64,000 bases of DNA, from assembly GCA_927443345.1 (NCBI GenBank), contig CAKMKJ010000005.1, positions 62,001 to 126,000 of the forward strand, in the 5' to 3' direction. Shown here piece by piece: positions 24,449 to 33,396 of this stretch. The first letter of the stretch is position 1, and every line of letters begins with the position of its first letter. Both the position numbers and the translations under genes were made by a program. Below the pieces are notes generated by a model. That model was not told the origin of the DNA. It did not search any database and saw nothing but the letters and a program-made list of their open reading frames with translations. This DNA is from an uncultured Anaerolineaceae bacterium. Its GTDB lineage: Bacteria; Chloroflexota; Anaerolineae; Anaerolineales; Anaerolineaceae.

Positions 24449-24911
24449 TTGACCAACTTAGTGCTAATGGGCATTCTCGCCGCCCTGGCCACTGGTATCG
24501 CCATTGGCGTTCAATCCACCTTAAGCAGCCGAATTGGCGGACTGATCGGCAGCTTTAAAACAGGTGTGTTAATGAATGCCACCGGCGGATTGATCGCCAT
24601 GCTGATCTTTATCACTTTGTTGTTGGTCAAGGGCAAGGGATTTTGGCAAACCCCCGTAACAGCAATAATTATGTTAATCGTTGCAGGTGCGTTGGGAATT
24701 TTTTATAGTTACAGGTGTTTCTTATTCAATCCAAAAAACTGGAGTTGCTGTCGCTATAGCCACCCTGATCCTTGGCGAAATGGTACTCTCCATAATAGTG
24801 GATGCCAAGGGATGGGCCGGAGCACCACCTATTCCAATCTCCTGGTCGAGGATATTAGGTTTATTAGTGATTGCCGCAGGAATTTATCTGCTGCTGCCGA
24901 AAAAGAGTTGA
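24449..24911 (+). pseudogene. YdcZ/DUF606-type small DMT transporter, frameshifted
   Basis: Two frames join to a typical DUF606 (YdcZ) protein of the drug/metabolite transporter superfamily: LMGILAALATGIAIGVQSTLSSRIGGL and three or so more helices in the first frame, then VTGVSYSIQKTGVAVAIATLILGE and a last helix GLLVIAAGIYLLLP in the +1 frame. The break is at a run of T near 24700-24706, so a slippage or assembly error is possible. A TTG at 24449 with a GGAGG site six bases before it (24438-24442) gives the usual family N-terminus; ATGs at 24404 and 24425 are in frame but have no such site. If real, the shift kills the last two helices. Confidence 0.75.
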
Positions 24912-24924
24912 GAGTGGTGGTGTC

Positions 24925-25488
24925 ATGACTGACCAAAAACCTAAAGGCTACGCAGTTCAACTGTACTTCGATCAGAAGATGGAAGATGATTTCTTTATCT
25001 TTCGAGAATCACTGTATAAGTTGGGCATTAACCCGGTACTCGGCAAGCTCGACGACCGTCCACATGTAAGCCTGGGAGTGTTCGGGGATGTCGATATAGA
25101 TCGTGTTGTTGAAATCACCTCCGCATTTGCCCGATTGTGTACACAACTCCCTGCCCAATTGGATGCCTTTGGTGCATTCCCTACCTCATCAAATGTGCTT
25201 TATCTGTTGCCAGTTCCCAGTCAACCCCTGCTTAAACTTCATACGCAATACCACGAAATTTTGCAAAAAGAAAAAATCCTCTCTTCACATTATTATTTAC
25301 CCGGTCAATGGGTGCCGCACTGCACTCTCGAATTTGAATTATCCGACGAACAGTTTAATTTGGCATTCCAATTGTGCAAGAAACATTTTTCGCCCATCCA
25401 CGGAACATTTGCTTCAATTGGAGTAATCGCTTTTCGGCCAATCATTTACCTGACCGAATTTTCTTTACCAAAACAGGACATAAAATGA
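24925..25488 (+). CDS. 2H phosphoesterase (LigT / 2'-5' RNA ligase-like)
   Basis: 187 residues with the two signature tetrapeptide motifs of the 2H superfamily: RPHVSLG (His-x-Ser) near residue 47 and VPHCTLE (His-x-Thr) near residue 130. They build a symmetric active site for hydrolysing or forming 2'-5' or 2',3'-cyclic phosphodiester bonds in RNA or nucleotides. The start at 24925 follows GGTGG and gives MTDQKPKGYAVQLYFD, the usual first strand. The stop overlaps the next ATG (ATGA, 25485-25488), so the two genes are coupled. Substrate unknown; tRNA-splicing-like or cyclic-nucleotide clean-up are the family's usual suggestions. Confidence 0.88.
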   Translation: MTDQKPKGYAVQLYFDQKMEDDFFIFRESLYKLGINPVLGKLDDRPHVSLGVFGDVDIDRVVEITSAFARLCTQLPAQLDAFGAFPTSSNVLYLLPVPSQPLLKLHTQYHEILQKEKILSSHYYLPGQWVPHCTLEFELSDEQFNLAFQLCKKHFSPIHGTFASIGVIAFRPIIYLTEFSLPKQDIK

Positions 25489-25955
25489 CCAAGAATATGT
25501 ACGAACCTGATCCAGAAAAAATTAATGAAGCCGTTGAAAAATCAAAAACTAAAGCAGAAGACTATCTGAAAGACCCCGAAAAGTCGAAGAAACTGCTTGA
25601 TGACGCTATGAAAAAAGCCAAGAGCAAAGAAAAACCGAGCGGTCCACTGGCGGATTTGTGGGAAAACCTGAGGACCGCTTTCAGACTACTGCAAGCGTAT
25701 TTCAACAAGCAATACACTACCATCCCATGGGCATCAATTGTTCTGGTGGTTGGTTCAGTTATCTATTTCGTATCCCCGATTGATTTAATGCCTGATTGGT
25801 TACCGCTTGCAGGCTTAATTGATGATGCAGCCGTTTTGGTCTTTGTACTGCGCCAAATCAATACTGATCTGCAAAGGTTTCTAGAATGGGAAAACGAAAA
25901 AAAAGTTAATAGTTCTGACAAAGTAATTGACATCAAACTTGACTCAAAATCATAA
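25485..25955 (+). CDS. DUF1232 (YkvA-like) membrane protein
   Basis: 156 residues. A charged N-terminal part rich in Lys/Glu (EKSKTKAEDYLKDPEKSKKLL), probably helical and coiled, precedes the DUF1232 core: ASIVLVVGSVIYFVSPIDLMPDWLPLAGLIDDAAVL. The SPIDLxPD...GxxDD pattern is diagnostic. The core forms one or two membrane-embedded hairpins. Function of the family is not settled. It overlaps the 2H phosphoesterase stop by four bases. The N-terminal Lys/Glu extension is longer than in minimal YkvA proteins. Confidence 0.9.
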   Translation: MTKNMYEPDPEKINEAVEKSKTKAEDYLKDPEKSKKLLDDAMKKAKSKEKPSGPLADLWENLRTAFRLLQAYFNKQYTTIPWASIVLVVGSVIYFVSPIDLMPDWLPLAGLIDDAAVLVFVLRQINTDLQRFLEWENEKKVNSSDKVIDIKLDSKS

Positions 25956-26024
25956 TCGGATTAATAATCACAATATAATGAAGTGAGTATCAACACATAC
26001 CTGATATTTGCTCAGGAGAAAATA

Positions 26025-26414
26025 ATGAAAAACAAAATTGCCATTTTAATCCTTGTGTCTGTTCTCTTGGTGATGTTTCTTTCAGCCTGTGGAATAACAA
26101 AAGATAGCGCTGCCGTCAATGAACTTGGAAAGAGTTTTATGGCAGCCTTAAGAGATGAGGACATAAACGGTTCTTGGAATATGCTGACCACCGCCATCCA
26201 AACCGAAATAGGTGGCTTTGATAAATGGACAGAATATGCATATCCTCGAAACTTTTCAAATTGGGATTTTACAGGTACCAATGTAGAAAGAAATTTTGCA
26301 AAAATGGGAGGTGAAGCTACCCTCGGATCAAATCAATATACAGTTATTTTGATTTTTGAAAAAGCTGATGATACATGGAAAATCTCAGGCATCAACTTTG
26401 CCTTAAAAGAATAG
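26025..26414 (+). CDS. Small secreted lipoprotein, NTF2-like
   Basis: 129 residues. A signal peptide with lipobox FLSACG places the Cys near residue 22. The mature part begins KDSAAVNELGKSFMAALRDEDINGSWNML, which looks like the helical start of an NTF2-like/DUF4878-like fold (a helix with a conserved Trp and a paired Asp-Glu), followed by beta strands ending in WKISGINF. These domains bind small ligands or serve in envelope proteins; no catalytic residue stands out. An AGGAG site precedes the ATG. A hairpin terminator follows 25 bases after the stop. Confidence 0.8.
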   Translation: MKNKIAILILVSVLLVMFLSACGITKDSAAVNELGKSFMAALRDEDINGSWNMLTTAIQTEIGGFDKWTEYAYPRNFSNWDFTGTNVERNFAKMGGEATLGSNQYTVILIFEKADDTWKISGINFALKE

Positions 26415-26438
26415 TTATTGTAGTTAATACCGCCAAAC

Positions 26439-26475
26439 GAGGAGTCCAGATCAATTGGACTCCTCTTATTTTAAT
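26439..26475 (+). terminator. Rho-independent terminator
   Basis: Perfect 10-base arms GAGGAGTCCA (26439-26448) and TGGACTCCTC (26456-26465) with a 7-base loop, followed by TTATTTTAATT. It ends the lipoprotein transcript. Confidence 0.85.
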
Positions 26476-26580
26476 TACTCGAAATTGGTGATTTATGCTA
26501 AAAAAGATGTTTTTGATTTGGTAATTTGGTAAACTAAAAGAGAGAAAATCAATCATTTCAGATTGAGGGATTTGCAATAA

Positions 26581-27711
26581 ATGACAAAATTAAGTGATTT
26601 GACGTATGAAACGTTGTTGAAAGAAATACGTTGCGAAATTAACGCTCAGCATCGGATTGAAGCTGCCAAATTTTTACTTGATAACTCAGATAATTCTGAG
26701 AGGATGGCTTTTCTGATTAACTGTGTGCTATTTGATCCTCAACCAGAGGTCAGAACCAAGGTAAAAGCTTTGTTGTTTGAATTTTATGGTAATGAACTTG
26801 AAGCCATTCTAAAAGTAGAAGGAATGGATGGAACTCCTATTGAAAATCCCTGGATGCTGCCCTGCAATCTTCAGAAGACAAGTCCTATTAGCCAAAAAAG
26901 TCTCCCCATGTTTGAAGATATCGAAGCTTTTGTGACAGAAAAAGATGTTGATGGTCTGCATAAAGCTTTACGTGATCCACTTGATGTTTATCGTCGCATG
27001 AGCGCAATAAATGGCTTATCAACTTGCAGCAATGAAGGAAGCCCTGAAATGCTGGCCAGAGCGGTGCTGCATGACCCCAATGAAAATGTTCAGCAGCAGG
27101 CTTACCAGGCGCTTTACGAAATGATTGGCGATGAAAAAGCTGAAGCGCTTTTAGAAAAAATCGGCGCCTTAATCATGGATGAAGAAGAACAATGGCTTTT
27201 AGAGCCGGACTATTTTGATGAATACCAACACTCGTTGGAAAATGCTAAACAAGATGTCTCACCATTTGGCATCAGCAAATCCGATCAAATCCGCGGATTG
27301 ATAAATCTCTTTACCGGTGAAAGTAACCCGCGAAAACGGATTGCGATTATCAATACCCTTGATCAATCCAATGACTTTAACGTCAACGATGCCATCGCGC
27401 GGGTTGGGTTGTTTGATGCCAACAAACAAGTGCGAGAACACGCAAACGCCGTACTTGAGAACCGACTGGGTGAAAACCTGGATGAGTTTTTAGAACATGT
27501 CTACAACACCGCTTCTCCTTTCATCGCTGACCCTGATGATGAAGAAGAATATGAGCTTGAAGAACTCAACCAGATTGATAAAAATAAAAATTTCAGCACG
27601 CGCATAAATATGCAGGAACCCGTAGTCAGTGAGGGCAGTGCAATCAACCCAATGATCATAGTGGCTGGTTTGGTCATTATGGCCATGGTTTTATACCTGA
27701 TCCTGAGATAA
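26581..27711 (+). CDS. HEAT-repeat protein with C-terminal membrane anchor
   Basis: 376 residues. Repeated ~30-residue helical pairs are visible: HRIEAAKFLLDNS...MAFLINCVLFDPQPEVRTKVKALL, YRRMSAINGLSTC...LARAVLHDPNENVQQQAYQALYEMIG and RKRIAIINTLDQS...IARVGLFDANKQVREHANAVLENRLG, each with the D-x-x-P/N-x-x-V turn of HEAT repeats. A single hydrophobic helix at the C-terminus (INPMIIVAGLVIMAMVLYLIL) indicates a tail anchor with the repeats in the cytoplasm. An acidic linker (DDEEEYELEELN) joins them. It starts right after an AT-rich promoter-like region and is followed 14 nt later by a proline-rich protein gene. Likely a scaffold; partner unknown. Confidence 0.8.
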   Translation: MTKLSDLTYETLLKEIRCEINAQHRIEAAKFLLDNSDNSERMAFLINCVLFDPQPEVRTKVKALLFEFYGNELEAILKVEGMDGTPIENPWMLPCNLQKTSPISQKSLPMFEDIEAFVTEKDVDGLHKALRDPLDVYRRMSAINGLSTCSNEGSPEMLARAVLHDPNENVQQQAYQALYEMIGDEKAEALLEKIGALIMDEEEQWLLEPDYFDEYQHSLENAKQDVSPFGISKSDQIRGLINLFTGESNPRKRIAIINTLDQSNDFNVNDAIARVGLFDANKQVREHANAVLENRLGENLDEFLEHVYNTASPFIADPDDEEEYELEELNQIDKNKNFSTRINMQEPVVSEGSAINPMIIVAGLVIMAMVLYLILR

Positions 27712-27725
27712 AGAAAAGAGGAATA

Positions 27726-28163
27726 ATGTGTCCAGAATCCACACCTCCACCACTCCCATCTGCACCTCCACCCTTTATACCGCCAGACCCACCGCCTCCT
27801 CCATTGAAACCAGAGGTGGTTCAAGTTGTGATTGATAAAGTGCAGCAGAAAACAGGCGTTTTCTCAAAAGTGACTTTTAGAATGGTCGTCACAGATTTAC
27901 GGCTGATTTTTGTGCTGCAGACTAAAAATAACATTGATTACTTGCATCAGGACCCTAATCTTAGTCTGACAGAAAACCCGGCCAACTTTACCGTTGCTCT
28001 GGATCAAGTGCAGGCGATTGAGATATATCGAGGTGATTTTGAAGATAATTCACCAGACAATATGATCATCAAGACCCTGTCAGACAAAATGACATTTCAA
28101 ATTAATGATGCCTATCGGGCGAGTCAGAATTTGAAAAAAGTGCTTGGAAGTTTGGTAAGGTAG
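27726..28163 (+). CDS. Proline-rich protein with PH-like C-terminal domain
   Basis: 145 residues. The first ~35 residues are almost half proline (PPPLPSAPPPF, PPDPPPPPLKP), a flexible or SH3-binding type linker. The rest has a strand pattern (FRMVVTDLRLIFVLQTK, FTVALDQVQAIEIYRGDF, NMIIKTLSDKMTFQIN) and a final helix RASQNLKKVLGSL, which resembles bacterial PH-like domains. No membrane segment. GAGG before the ATG and a 14-nt gap link it to the HEAT protein gene, suggesting a shared complex. A strong terminator follows directly after the stop. Confidence 0.7.
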   Translation: MCPESTPPPLPSAPPPFIPPDPPPPPLKPEVVQVVIDKVQQKTGVFSKVTFRMVVTDLRLIFVLQTKNNIDYLHQDPNLSLTENPANFTVALDQVQAIEIYRGDFEDNSPDNMIIKTLSDKMTFQINDAYRASQNLKKVLGSLVR

Positions 28164-28201
28164 GAAAACGGGAGATGATCAGCACCCGTTTTCTTTTATT
28201 T
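28164..28201 (+). terminator. Rho-independent terminator
   Basis: GAAAACGGG (28164-28172) pairs with CCCGTTTTC (28185-28193) and is followed by TTTTATTT. It directly follows the stop of the proline-rich protein gene and reaches the end of the convergent DUF1295 gene, and the A-rich 5' arm may also help stop that transcript. Confidence 0.85.
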
Positions 28202-29108
28202 AATGAACTTTTTTCGGAAACGGCAGCAGCATCCGCGTTTGCTTTTGATATTCAGAAAAGCCCTCTTTGTATTTTGCCAATCGCTTCTCTGCCAATGGGA
28301 TGCTGATAAACAAGAATAAGGCCGTGTTCAATAAAGCCCCCAGACCCAGCATCCAGACAGAGGGTGAACTTGCCAGACATACCAGGTAAACACCCCACCA
28401 CATCAATATTTCACCCAGATAGTTGGGGTGTCTCGAATACTTCCACAAACCCTCACTAATGAGGGCTGATTTGCTCAAATTCTTGCGGCGAAAATCTTGC
28501 ATCTGACGGTCGGCAATGGTTTCGAGGCTCACACCTATCACGCTGATCATCAAACCGGGAAGAATCAGAGGGGTAAAATCAGGCGATTGAAGAATCACAA
28601 ACACAATCGGTATAATACAGGCATACACAATAAGTGTGGGCATTAATTGAATACCCAACAGGTTGATCAGCGGATAGAGCTGCCCGGTTTGCTGCTTTAT
28701 TTGATCATAGCGCCAATCCTGTTCGTGCAAACCTGTGAAGGTCGAAATCCAGTTGATAGTTAATCGAGCACCCCACAAAATAACCACGGCGCAAAGTAGA
28801 AGTGACGAGGTGGGTATTTTGCCCACATGAAGCATGAGCAGTGGCAATATCACAATCGGCTGGATGCTCCAATAGGGATCATAGACTGAGGCATTATTGA
28901 GCAGAAGACTGCTCACCCAGATCACGAATGTGCCAGCCAGGTCGGCCAGAAAGAGATTCATCCAGATTGTGCGGCCTGCATTTTTGAAGACAATCAAAGC
29001 AATCACCAGAGCGGTGAGGTAACTGAGTGTAATGAGCACAAAACCGATCGTGCGGTTTGTTTTCCAACTCGATTGAACAAATGATGAGGCACCAGATTTA
29101 TTTATCAT
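28200..29108 (-). CDS. DUF1295 / steroid 5-alpha-reductase-like membrane protein
   Basis: 302 residues with about seven hydrophobic segments. The C-terminal signature EGLWKYSRHPNYLGEILMWWGVYL is diagnostic for the DUF1295 branch of the ICMT/steroid reductase superfamily, and an early VYDPYWSIQPI block is also typical. These enzymes bind NADPH or SAM and act on lipid substrates; for DUF1295 proteins the substrate is usually unknown. It stands alone between a convergent operon and the ABC exporter operon. The ATG at 29108 follows a run without strong ribosome site. Confidence 0.88.
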   Translation of the reverse strand: MINKSGASSFVQSSWKTNRTIGFVLITLSYLTALVIALIVFKNAGRTIWMNLFLADLAGTFVIWVSSLLLNNASVYDPYWSIQPIVILPLLMLHVGKIPTSSLLLCAVVILWGARLTINWISTFTGLHEQDWRYDQIKQQTGQLYPLINLLGIQLMPTLIVYACIIPIVFVILQSPDFTPLILPGLMISVIGVSLETIADRQMQDFRRKNLSKSALISEGLWKYSRHPNYLGEILMWWGVYLVCLASSPSVWMLGLGALLNTALFLFISIPLAEKRLAKYKEGFSEYQKQTRMLLPFPKKVH

Positions 29109-29167
29109 GATAATTATTTAACGAAATTATCAGAGAAAAGTTGCTTGAAAAAGGCGTTATTTGAGTG

Positions 29168-29199
29168 AAAAAAGAGGCTGCCTTACCAGGCAGTCTCTT
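29168..29199 (-). terminator. Rho-independent terminator of the ABC exporter operon
   Basis: On the minus strand GAGACTGCC (29189-29197) pairs with GGCAGCCTC (29174-29182) around a 6-base loop, with one mismatch in the stem, followed by six T (29168-29173). It lies ~55 bases after the exporter's stop. Confidence 0.85.
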
Positions 29200-29250
29200 C
29201 TATGTTTTTCCTTTTCTGAGGGCACTGCACGCAGTACACCTATAAGAACA

Positions 29251-31125
29251 TTAATACAAATCTGCGGCGTCAAACTGGCTGTTGTATATCTCGGCGTAGA
29301 AGCCGCCTCTGGCAAGCAGTTCTTCATGATTACCCTGCTCCACGATGTCACCGTTGTTCATCACCAGGATGAGATCGGCGTTGCGGATTGTGGAAAGCCG
29401 GTGAGCGATGATGAAGCTGGTGCGGTTCTGCATCAGATTATCCATGGCTTTTTGTATGAGCACCTCGGTACGGGTATCAACCGAACTGGTGGCTTCATCA
29501 AGAATCAGGATGCGCGGATTAGAGAGAATTGCCCGGGCAATGGTAAGCAACTGCTTCTGGCCTTGAGAGATATTGGAGGTTTCTTCATTCAACACCATTT
29601 GGTAGCCATCAGGCAGGGTGCGGATGAAGTGATCGACATAGGCTGTCCTTGCGGCAGCCACGACTTCTTCATCCGTGGCGTTTAACTGACCATAGCGGAT
29701 GTTCTCCATGATGGTGTCATTGTAAAGCCAGGCCTCTTGCAAAACCATACCGAACTGGTTACGCAAATCTTCACGCGTAAAGGTGCGAATGTCGTGGCCA
29801 TCCACCAGGATGGCGCCGCTGTTAACATCATAGAAACGCATGAGCAGTTTGACCATGGTGGTCTTGCCTGCCCCTGTCGGGCCGACGATGGCGATCTTTT
29901 GCCCAGGCGTGACCTTGATAGAAAAATCATTAATGATGATCTTATCGGGATTGTACCCAAAATGAACATCCTTGAATTCAACCGTTCCTTCAACACAATC
30001 CACCTGCACAGTGTCGACAAGGTCTTCAACCTCTTCAGCCTCACCGAGGAACTCGAAAACACGTTCCGCAGCGGCGGCGGTCTGCTGCAGCACATTGGAA
30101 ATTTGTGCCACTTGAGCGATAGGCTGAGTAAACGAGCGAACGTATTGGATGAATGCCTGAATATCACCGACTGTGATGGCTTTCGTGATGGCCAGGTAAC
30201 CGCCTAAAATGGCGATGGCCACGAATCCAAGGTTGCCGATGAAGTTCATGATCGGCATCATCATACCTGAAAGGAATTGCGATTTCCAGGCGGACGAAAA
30301 AAGTGTTGAGTTATAGGTATCAAACTTTTCGATGCTTTTCTGTTCACCATTGAAAACCTTCATGACCACATGTCCACCGAACATCTCTTCGATGTGGCCA
30401 TTTACATGACCCAGGTAGTCTTGCTGCTGCTTAAAATATTTTTGTGATTGCTTCACCACGATGCTGATGAACAAAGCAGAAAGCGGAAGTATAACCAGGG
30501 CAACCAGCGTCATAACCCAACTAATCGAGAACATCATCGCCAACACACCAATAATGGCGGTCACAGACGTGATAATCTGGGTCATGCTTTGATTAAGGGT
30601 TTGGCTGACAGTATCAACATCATTGGTGACACGCGACAAAACCTCACCCTGGTTTGTACTGTCAAGATAACGCAGCGGCAGTCGGTTGATCTTTTCTGCG
30701 ATCTGCTTGCGTAATTTGTAGGTCAATTTCATTGAAACGTCGGTCATGATCCAACCCTGGATGTAGCTAAACAACGTCGAGGCCAGATATAACACAACAA
30801 GGATCATGACAATATTGCCGATGTAAACAAAATCAACACCGGAACCAGTTCCAGCGATTTGGCCAACGACTCCTTCAAACAATCTGGTTGTTGCTTTGCC
30901 CAAGATTTTTGGTCCGGCAATCATAAAGATGGTTGAAGCGATGGCAAAAACAAATACAATGATGATGGATATTTTGTATTCGCTTAAATATTGCAGTAAT
31001 TTCGACATGGTGGCTTTAAAATTACGTGGTTTTTCACCGCCGCGCATCAATCCAGCCATGGGGCCGCCACCCATTGGTCCACCTTGCTGCTGTTTGCTTT
31101 GTTGAGGTTTTCCTTGAGGCATCAT
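29251..31125 (-). CDS. ABC exporter subunit with canonical ATP site (MsbA/LmrD-like)
   Basis: 624 residues. A Gln/Gly-rich leader (~30 residues) precedes six predicted membrane helices and a C-terminal ATPase: Walker A VGPTGAGKTT, signature NISQGQKQLLTIARA (Ser-Gln in place of Ser-Gly), Walker B ILILDEATSSVD with catalytic Glu, switch His in IAHRLST. It pairs with the upstream gene, whose ATP site is degenerate; together they look like a heterodimeric multidrug or lipid exporter of the LmrCD/TM287-288 type. Its ATG lies in the upstream gene's stop (ATGATG, 31120-31125), preceded by GGAGG within the upstream coding sequence. Regulated with the MarR gene upstream. Confidence 0.92.
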   Translation of the reverse strand: MMPQGKPQQSKQQQGGPMGGGPMAGLMRGGEKPRNFKATMSKLLQYLSEYKISIIIVFVFAIASTIFMIAGPKILGKATTRLFEGVVGQIAGTGSGVDFVYIGNIVMILVVLYLASTLFSYIQGWIMTDVSMKLTYKLRKQIAEKINRLPLRYLDSTNQGEVLSRVTNDVDTVSQTLNQSMTQIITSVTAIIGVLAMMFSISWVMTLVALVILPLSALFISIVVKQSQKYFKQQQDYLGHVNGHIEEMFGGHVVMKVFNGEQKSIEKFDTYNSTLFSSAWKSQFLSGMMMPIMNFIGNLGFVAIAILGGYLAITKAITVGDIQAFIQYVRSFTQPIAQVAQISNVLQQTAAAAERVFEFLGEAEEVEDLVDTVQVDCVEGTVEFKDVHFGYNPDKIIINDFSIKVTPGQKIAIVGPTGAGKTTMVKLLMRFYDVNSGAILVDGHDIRTFTREDLRNQFGMVLQEAWLYNDTIMENIRYGQLNATDEEVVAAARTAYVDHFIRTLPDGYQMVLNEETSNISQGQKQLLTIARAILSNPRILILDEATSSVDTRTEVLIQKAMDNLMQNRTSFIIAHRLSTIRNADLILVMNNGDIVEQGNHEELLARGGFYAEIYNSQFDAADLY

Positions 31126-33359
31126 GCTAGTTCCTCCTTACTCAACTGTGAAGTGGCGATCTCACGATAAGTCTCACAGTTTTTCATCAATTGCTGATGT
31201 GTACCCTTGCCAACTATCTCGCCTTCATCGATAACGATGATCTGTTCTGCAGTTTTAATGGTGGAGACACGTTGGGTAACAATGATCATGGTGCTCTTGC
31301 CGGTTTCTTTTTTCAAGGCGCGGCGTAAAGCAGAGTCTGTTTTGAAATCAAGCGCAGAAAGGGCGTCATCAAAAATATAAATGGGCGGTTGTTTTACCAG
31401 CGCTCGGGCTATGGCCAACCTCTGTTTCTGACCACCTGAGACATTGGTTCCACCTTGAGAGATTTCAGTTTGTAAACCTTCTTCATTGGCGTTTACAAAT
31501 TCTTCAGCCTGAGCGATGGAAAGGGCTTTCTTCAAGGTCTCTTCATCCGCGTTTTCATCGGCATAACGTAAATTGCTTTCAATCGTGCCAGAGAAGAGCA
31601 TACCCCTCTGAGGAACGTAACCGATCTTTTCACGCAAATCGCTCTGCTTAACTTCTCGGATATCAACACCATCCACCAGAATGGATCCGCCGGTCACATC
31701 GAAAAAGCGCGGGATCAAGTTAATCACAGTAGATTTACCTGAACCAGTCGAACCGATAATGGCAGTAGTTTCACCCGGTTTTGCAGTGAAACTGATGCCG
31801 CAAATCACGTTCTCTTCAGCATTGGGATAGCGGAAGGAAACATCACGGAATTCCACAAGACCATTCGTCTTGGTATCAAATTTTTTAGGTTCTTTGGGGT
31901 CAACAATAGTCGGTTCAACTGCCAATACATCAGCGACACGGGCGGCTGACACCGAAGCTCTGGGTAGTATGATGAACATCATTGAAAGCATCAAGAATGA
32001 GAAGACCACCTGCATGGCATACTGCATGAAGGCCATCATGTCGCCAACCTGCAAGGCAGAATTTGCCACCTGATGGGCACCCACCCAAATAATTAAAACG
32101 GATAAACCGTTCATGATCAGCATCATGATTGGCATCAAGACTACCATTACGCGATTAACAAACAAGGAATTTTCAGTCAGGTCTGTATTGGCTTTATCAA
32201 AGCGTTCTGCTTCAAACTGCTGCGTGTTGAAAGCACGGATGACCATGATGCCCGAAAGACTTTCACGAGTCACCAGGTTTAACCGGTCAATCAAACTCTG
32301 AATCTTTTTGAAACGCGGCAAAGCAATGGTAAACACGGTTAAGATGATCACCAGCAGAATTCCAACAGCCAGGGCAATTATCCAGGTCATGGAGGGGCTT
32401 TTATTGACCGCATGAACCACTGCACCAACACCGATGATCGGCGCATAAAACACCATGCGGATAATCATGACAATGACCATTTGAATCTGGGTGATGTCGT
32501 TGGTAGACCGCGTAATTAGAGATGCAGTAGAGAACTTTTCAAATTCAGCTTTGGAAAAACCTTCGACCTTGGCAAAGATATCACGACGAATATCGCGTGA
32601 GACACCGGCAGCAGTACGAGCAGATAATAAACCTACTGCGATCGTACACAAAACGGTTGCCAGAGTAAGCAGCAGCATCAACCCACCAATACGTAAAATG
32701 TATTCGGTTTGGAGCTTGTTGGAATCCACACCGAGCGCTTCATATTCCGCTCTGATGACAGGTGCAGCAGTTTGATTGATCATGCTATCGGTCATGGCTG
32801 CAAATTTTTCATTGACCGATTTGGTCATCTGAGCCAGTTGATCCGCAGGTAGCTGAGTCAGCACAGCGAATATATCCATGCCTGCAGGAATTTTGGAAAG
32901 GTCAAACCCTGAGCCGCTCATTTCAGCAGCTTTGTCAGGGTCTTTGACAGCAGCTTCTATCATCGAAACCACCAATAGAGATTTACCAGTAATGGAATTC
33001 AGTTTTGCAGTTTCATTGGCATCAATCTTGTTTAATACATAGATTGATTCAGTTTCAAGACGCGGATATGTAATGAGATAAGTTTCATAATCCGCAGAAT
33101 TAGCGTCCACAAGAGTGTAATTAGTTTTAACAGCGGTCTTTTCTTCGGGGGTCATGAAAAGAACCAGCTTATCCATTTCGCTTGAGCGAATGGCCATGGG
33201 AACAGCATTTTCAACCCCACCCTGCTGAATGCCTACATTAACAATATTGGACATATAGTTTGGCAGGGCGAGATCAGCCATTGCCTGGGCAAACAACAAG
33301 CCAATAGAAATCAGAATTAGCAAAGCATAAGGCTTTAAATACTTAAACAATCTAAACAT
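31122..33359 (-). CDS. ABC exporter subunit with degenerate ATP site and large outer loop
   Basis: 745 residues. After the first helix, ~190 residues (about 35-225) form a soluble insertion (MDKLVLFMTPEEKTAVKTNYTLV, GFDLSKIPAGMDIFAVLTQLP) that should face outside; then come five more helices and the ATPase. Walker A GSTGSGKST and signature NVSGGQKQRLAIARA are intact, but Walker B reads YIFDDALSALD (Asp where catalytic Glu belongs) and the switch region reads VTQRVST (Gln for His). This is the usual degenerate site of heterodimeric exporters. It is 37 nt after the MarR gene and overlaps the partner. The loop may contact a substrate or envelope protein. Confidence 0.92.
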   Translation of the reverse strand: MFRLFKYLKPYALLILISIGLLFAQAMADLALPNYMSNIVNVGIQQGGVENAVPMAIRSSEMDKLVLFMTPEEKTAVKTNYTLVDANSADYETYLITYPRLETESIYVLNKIDANETAKLNSITGKSLLVVSMIEAAVKDPDKAAEMSGSGFDLSKIPAGMDIFAVLTQLPADQLAQMTKSVNEKFAAMTDSMINQTAAPVIRAEYEALGVDSNKLQTEYILRIGGLMLLLTLATVLCTIAVGLLSARTAAGVSRDIRRDIFAKVEGFSKAEFEKFSTASLITRSTNDITQIQMVIVMIIRMVFYAPIIGVGAVVHAVNKSPSMTWIIALAVGILLVIILTVFTIALPRFKKIQSLIDRLNLVTRESLSGIMVIRAFNTQQFEAERFDKANTDLTENSLFVNRVMVVLMPIMMLIMNGLSVLIIWVGAHQVANSALQVGDMMAFMQYAMQVVFSFLMLSMMFIILPRASVSAARVADVLAVEPTIVDPKEPKKFDTKTNGLVEFRDVSFRYPNAEENVICGISFTAKPGETTAIIGSTGSGKSTVINLIPRFFDVTGGSILVDGVDIREVKQSDLREKIGYVPQRGMLFSGTIESNLRYADENADEETLKKALSIAQAEEFVNANEEGLQTEISQGGTNVSGGQKQRLAIARALVKQPPIYIFDDALSALDFKTDSALRRALKKETGKSTMIIVTQRVSTIKTAEQIIVIDEGEIVGKGTHQQLMKNCETYREIATSQLSKEELA

Positions 33360-33396
33360 TTACTTTATTGCTCCTCTCGATCAGCATTCAAAAACA

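Noticed and set aside
29737..30207. Plus-strand open frame (156 codons) across the ABC ATPase domain
   Set aside because: Antisense to conserved Walker motifs; no independent support.
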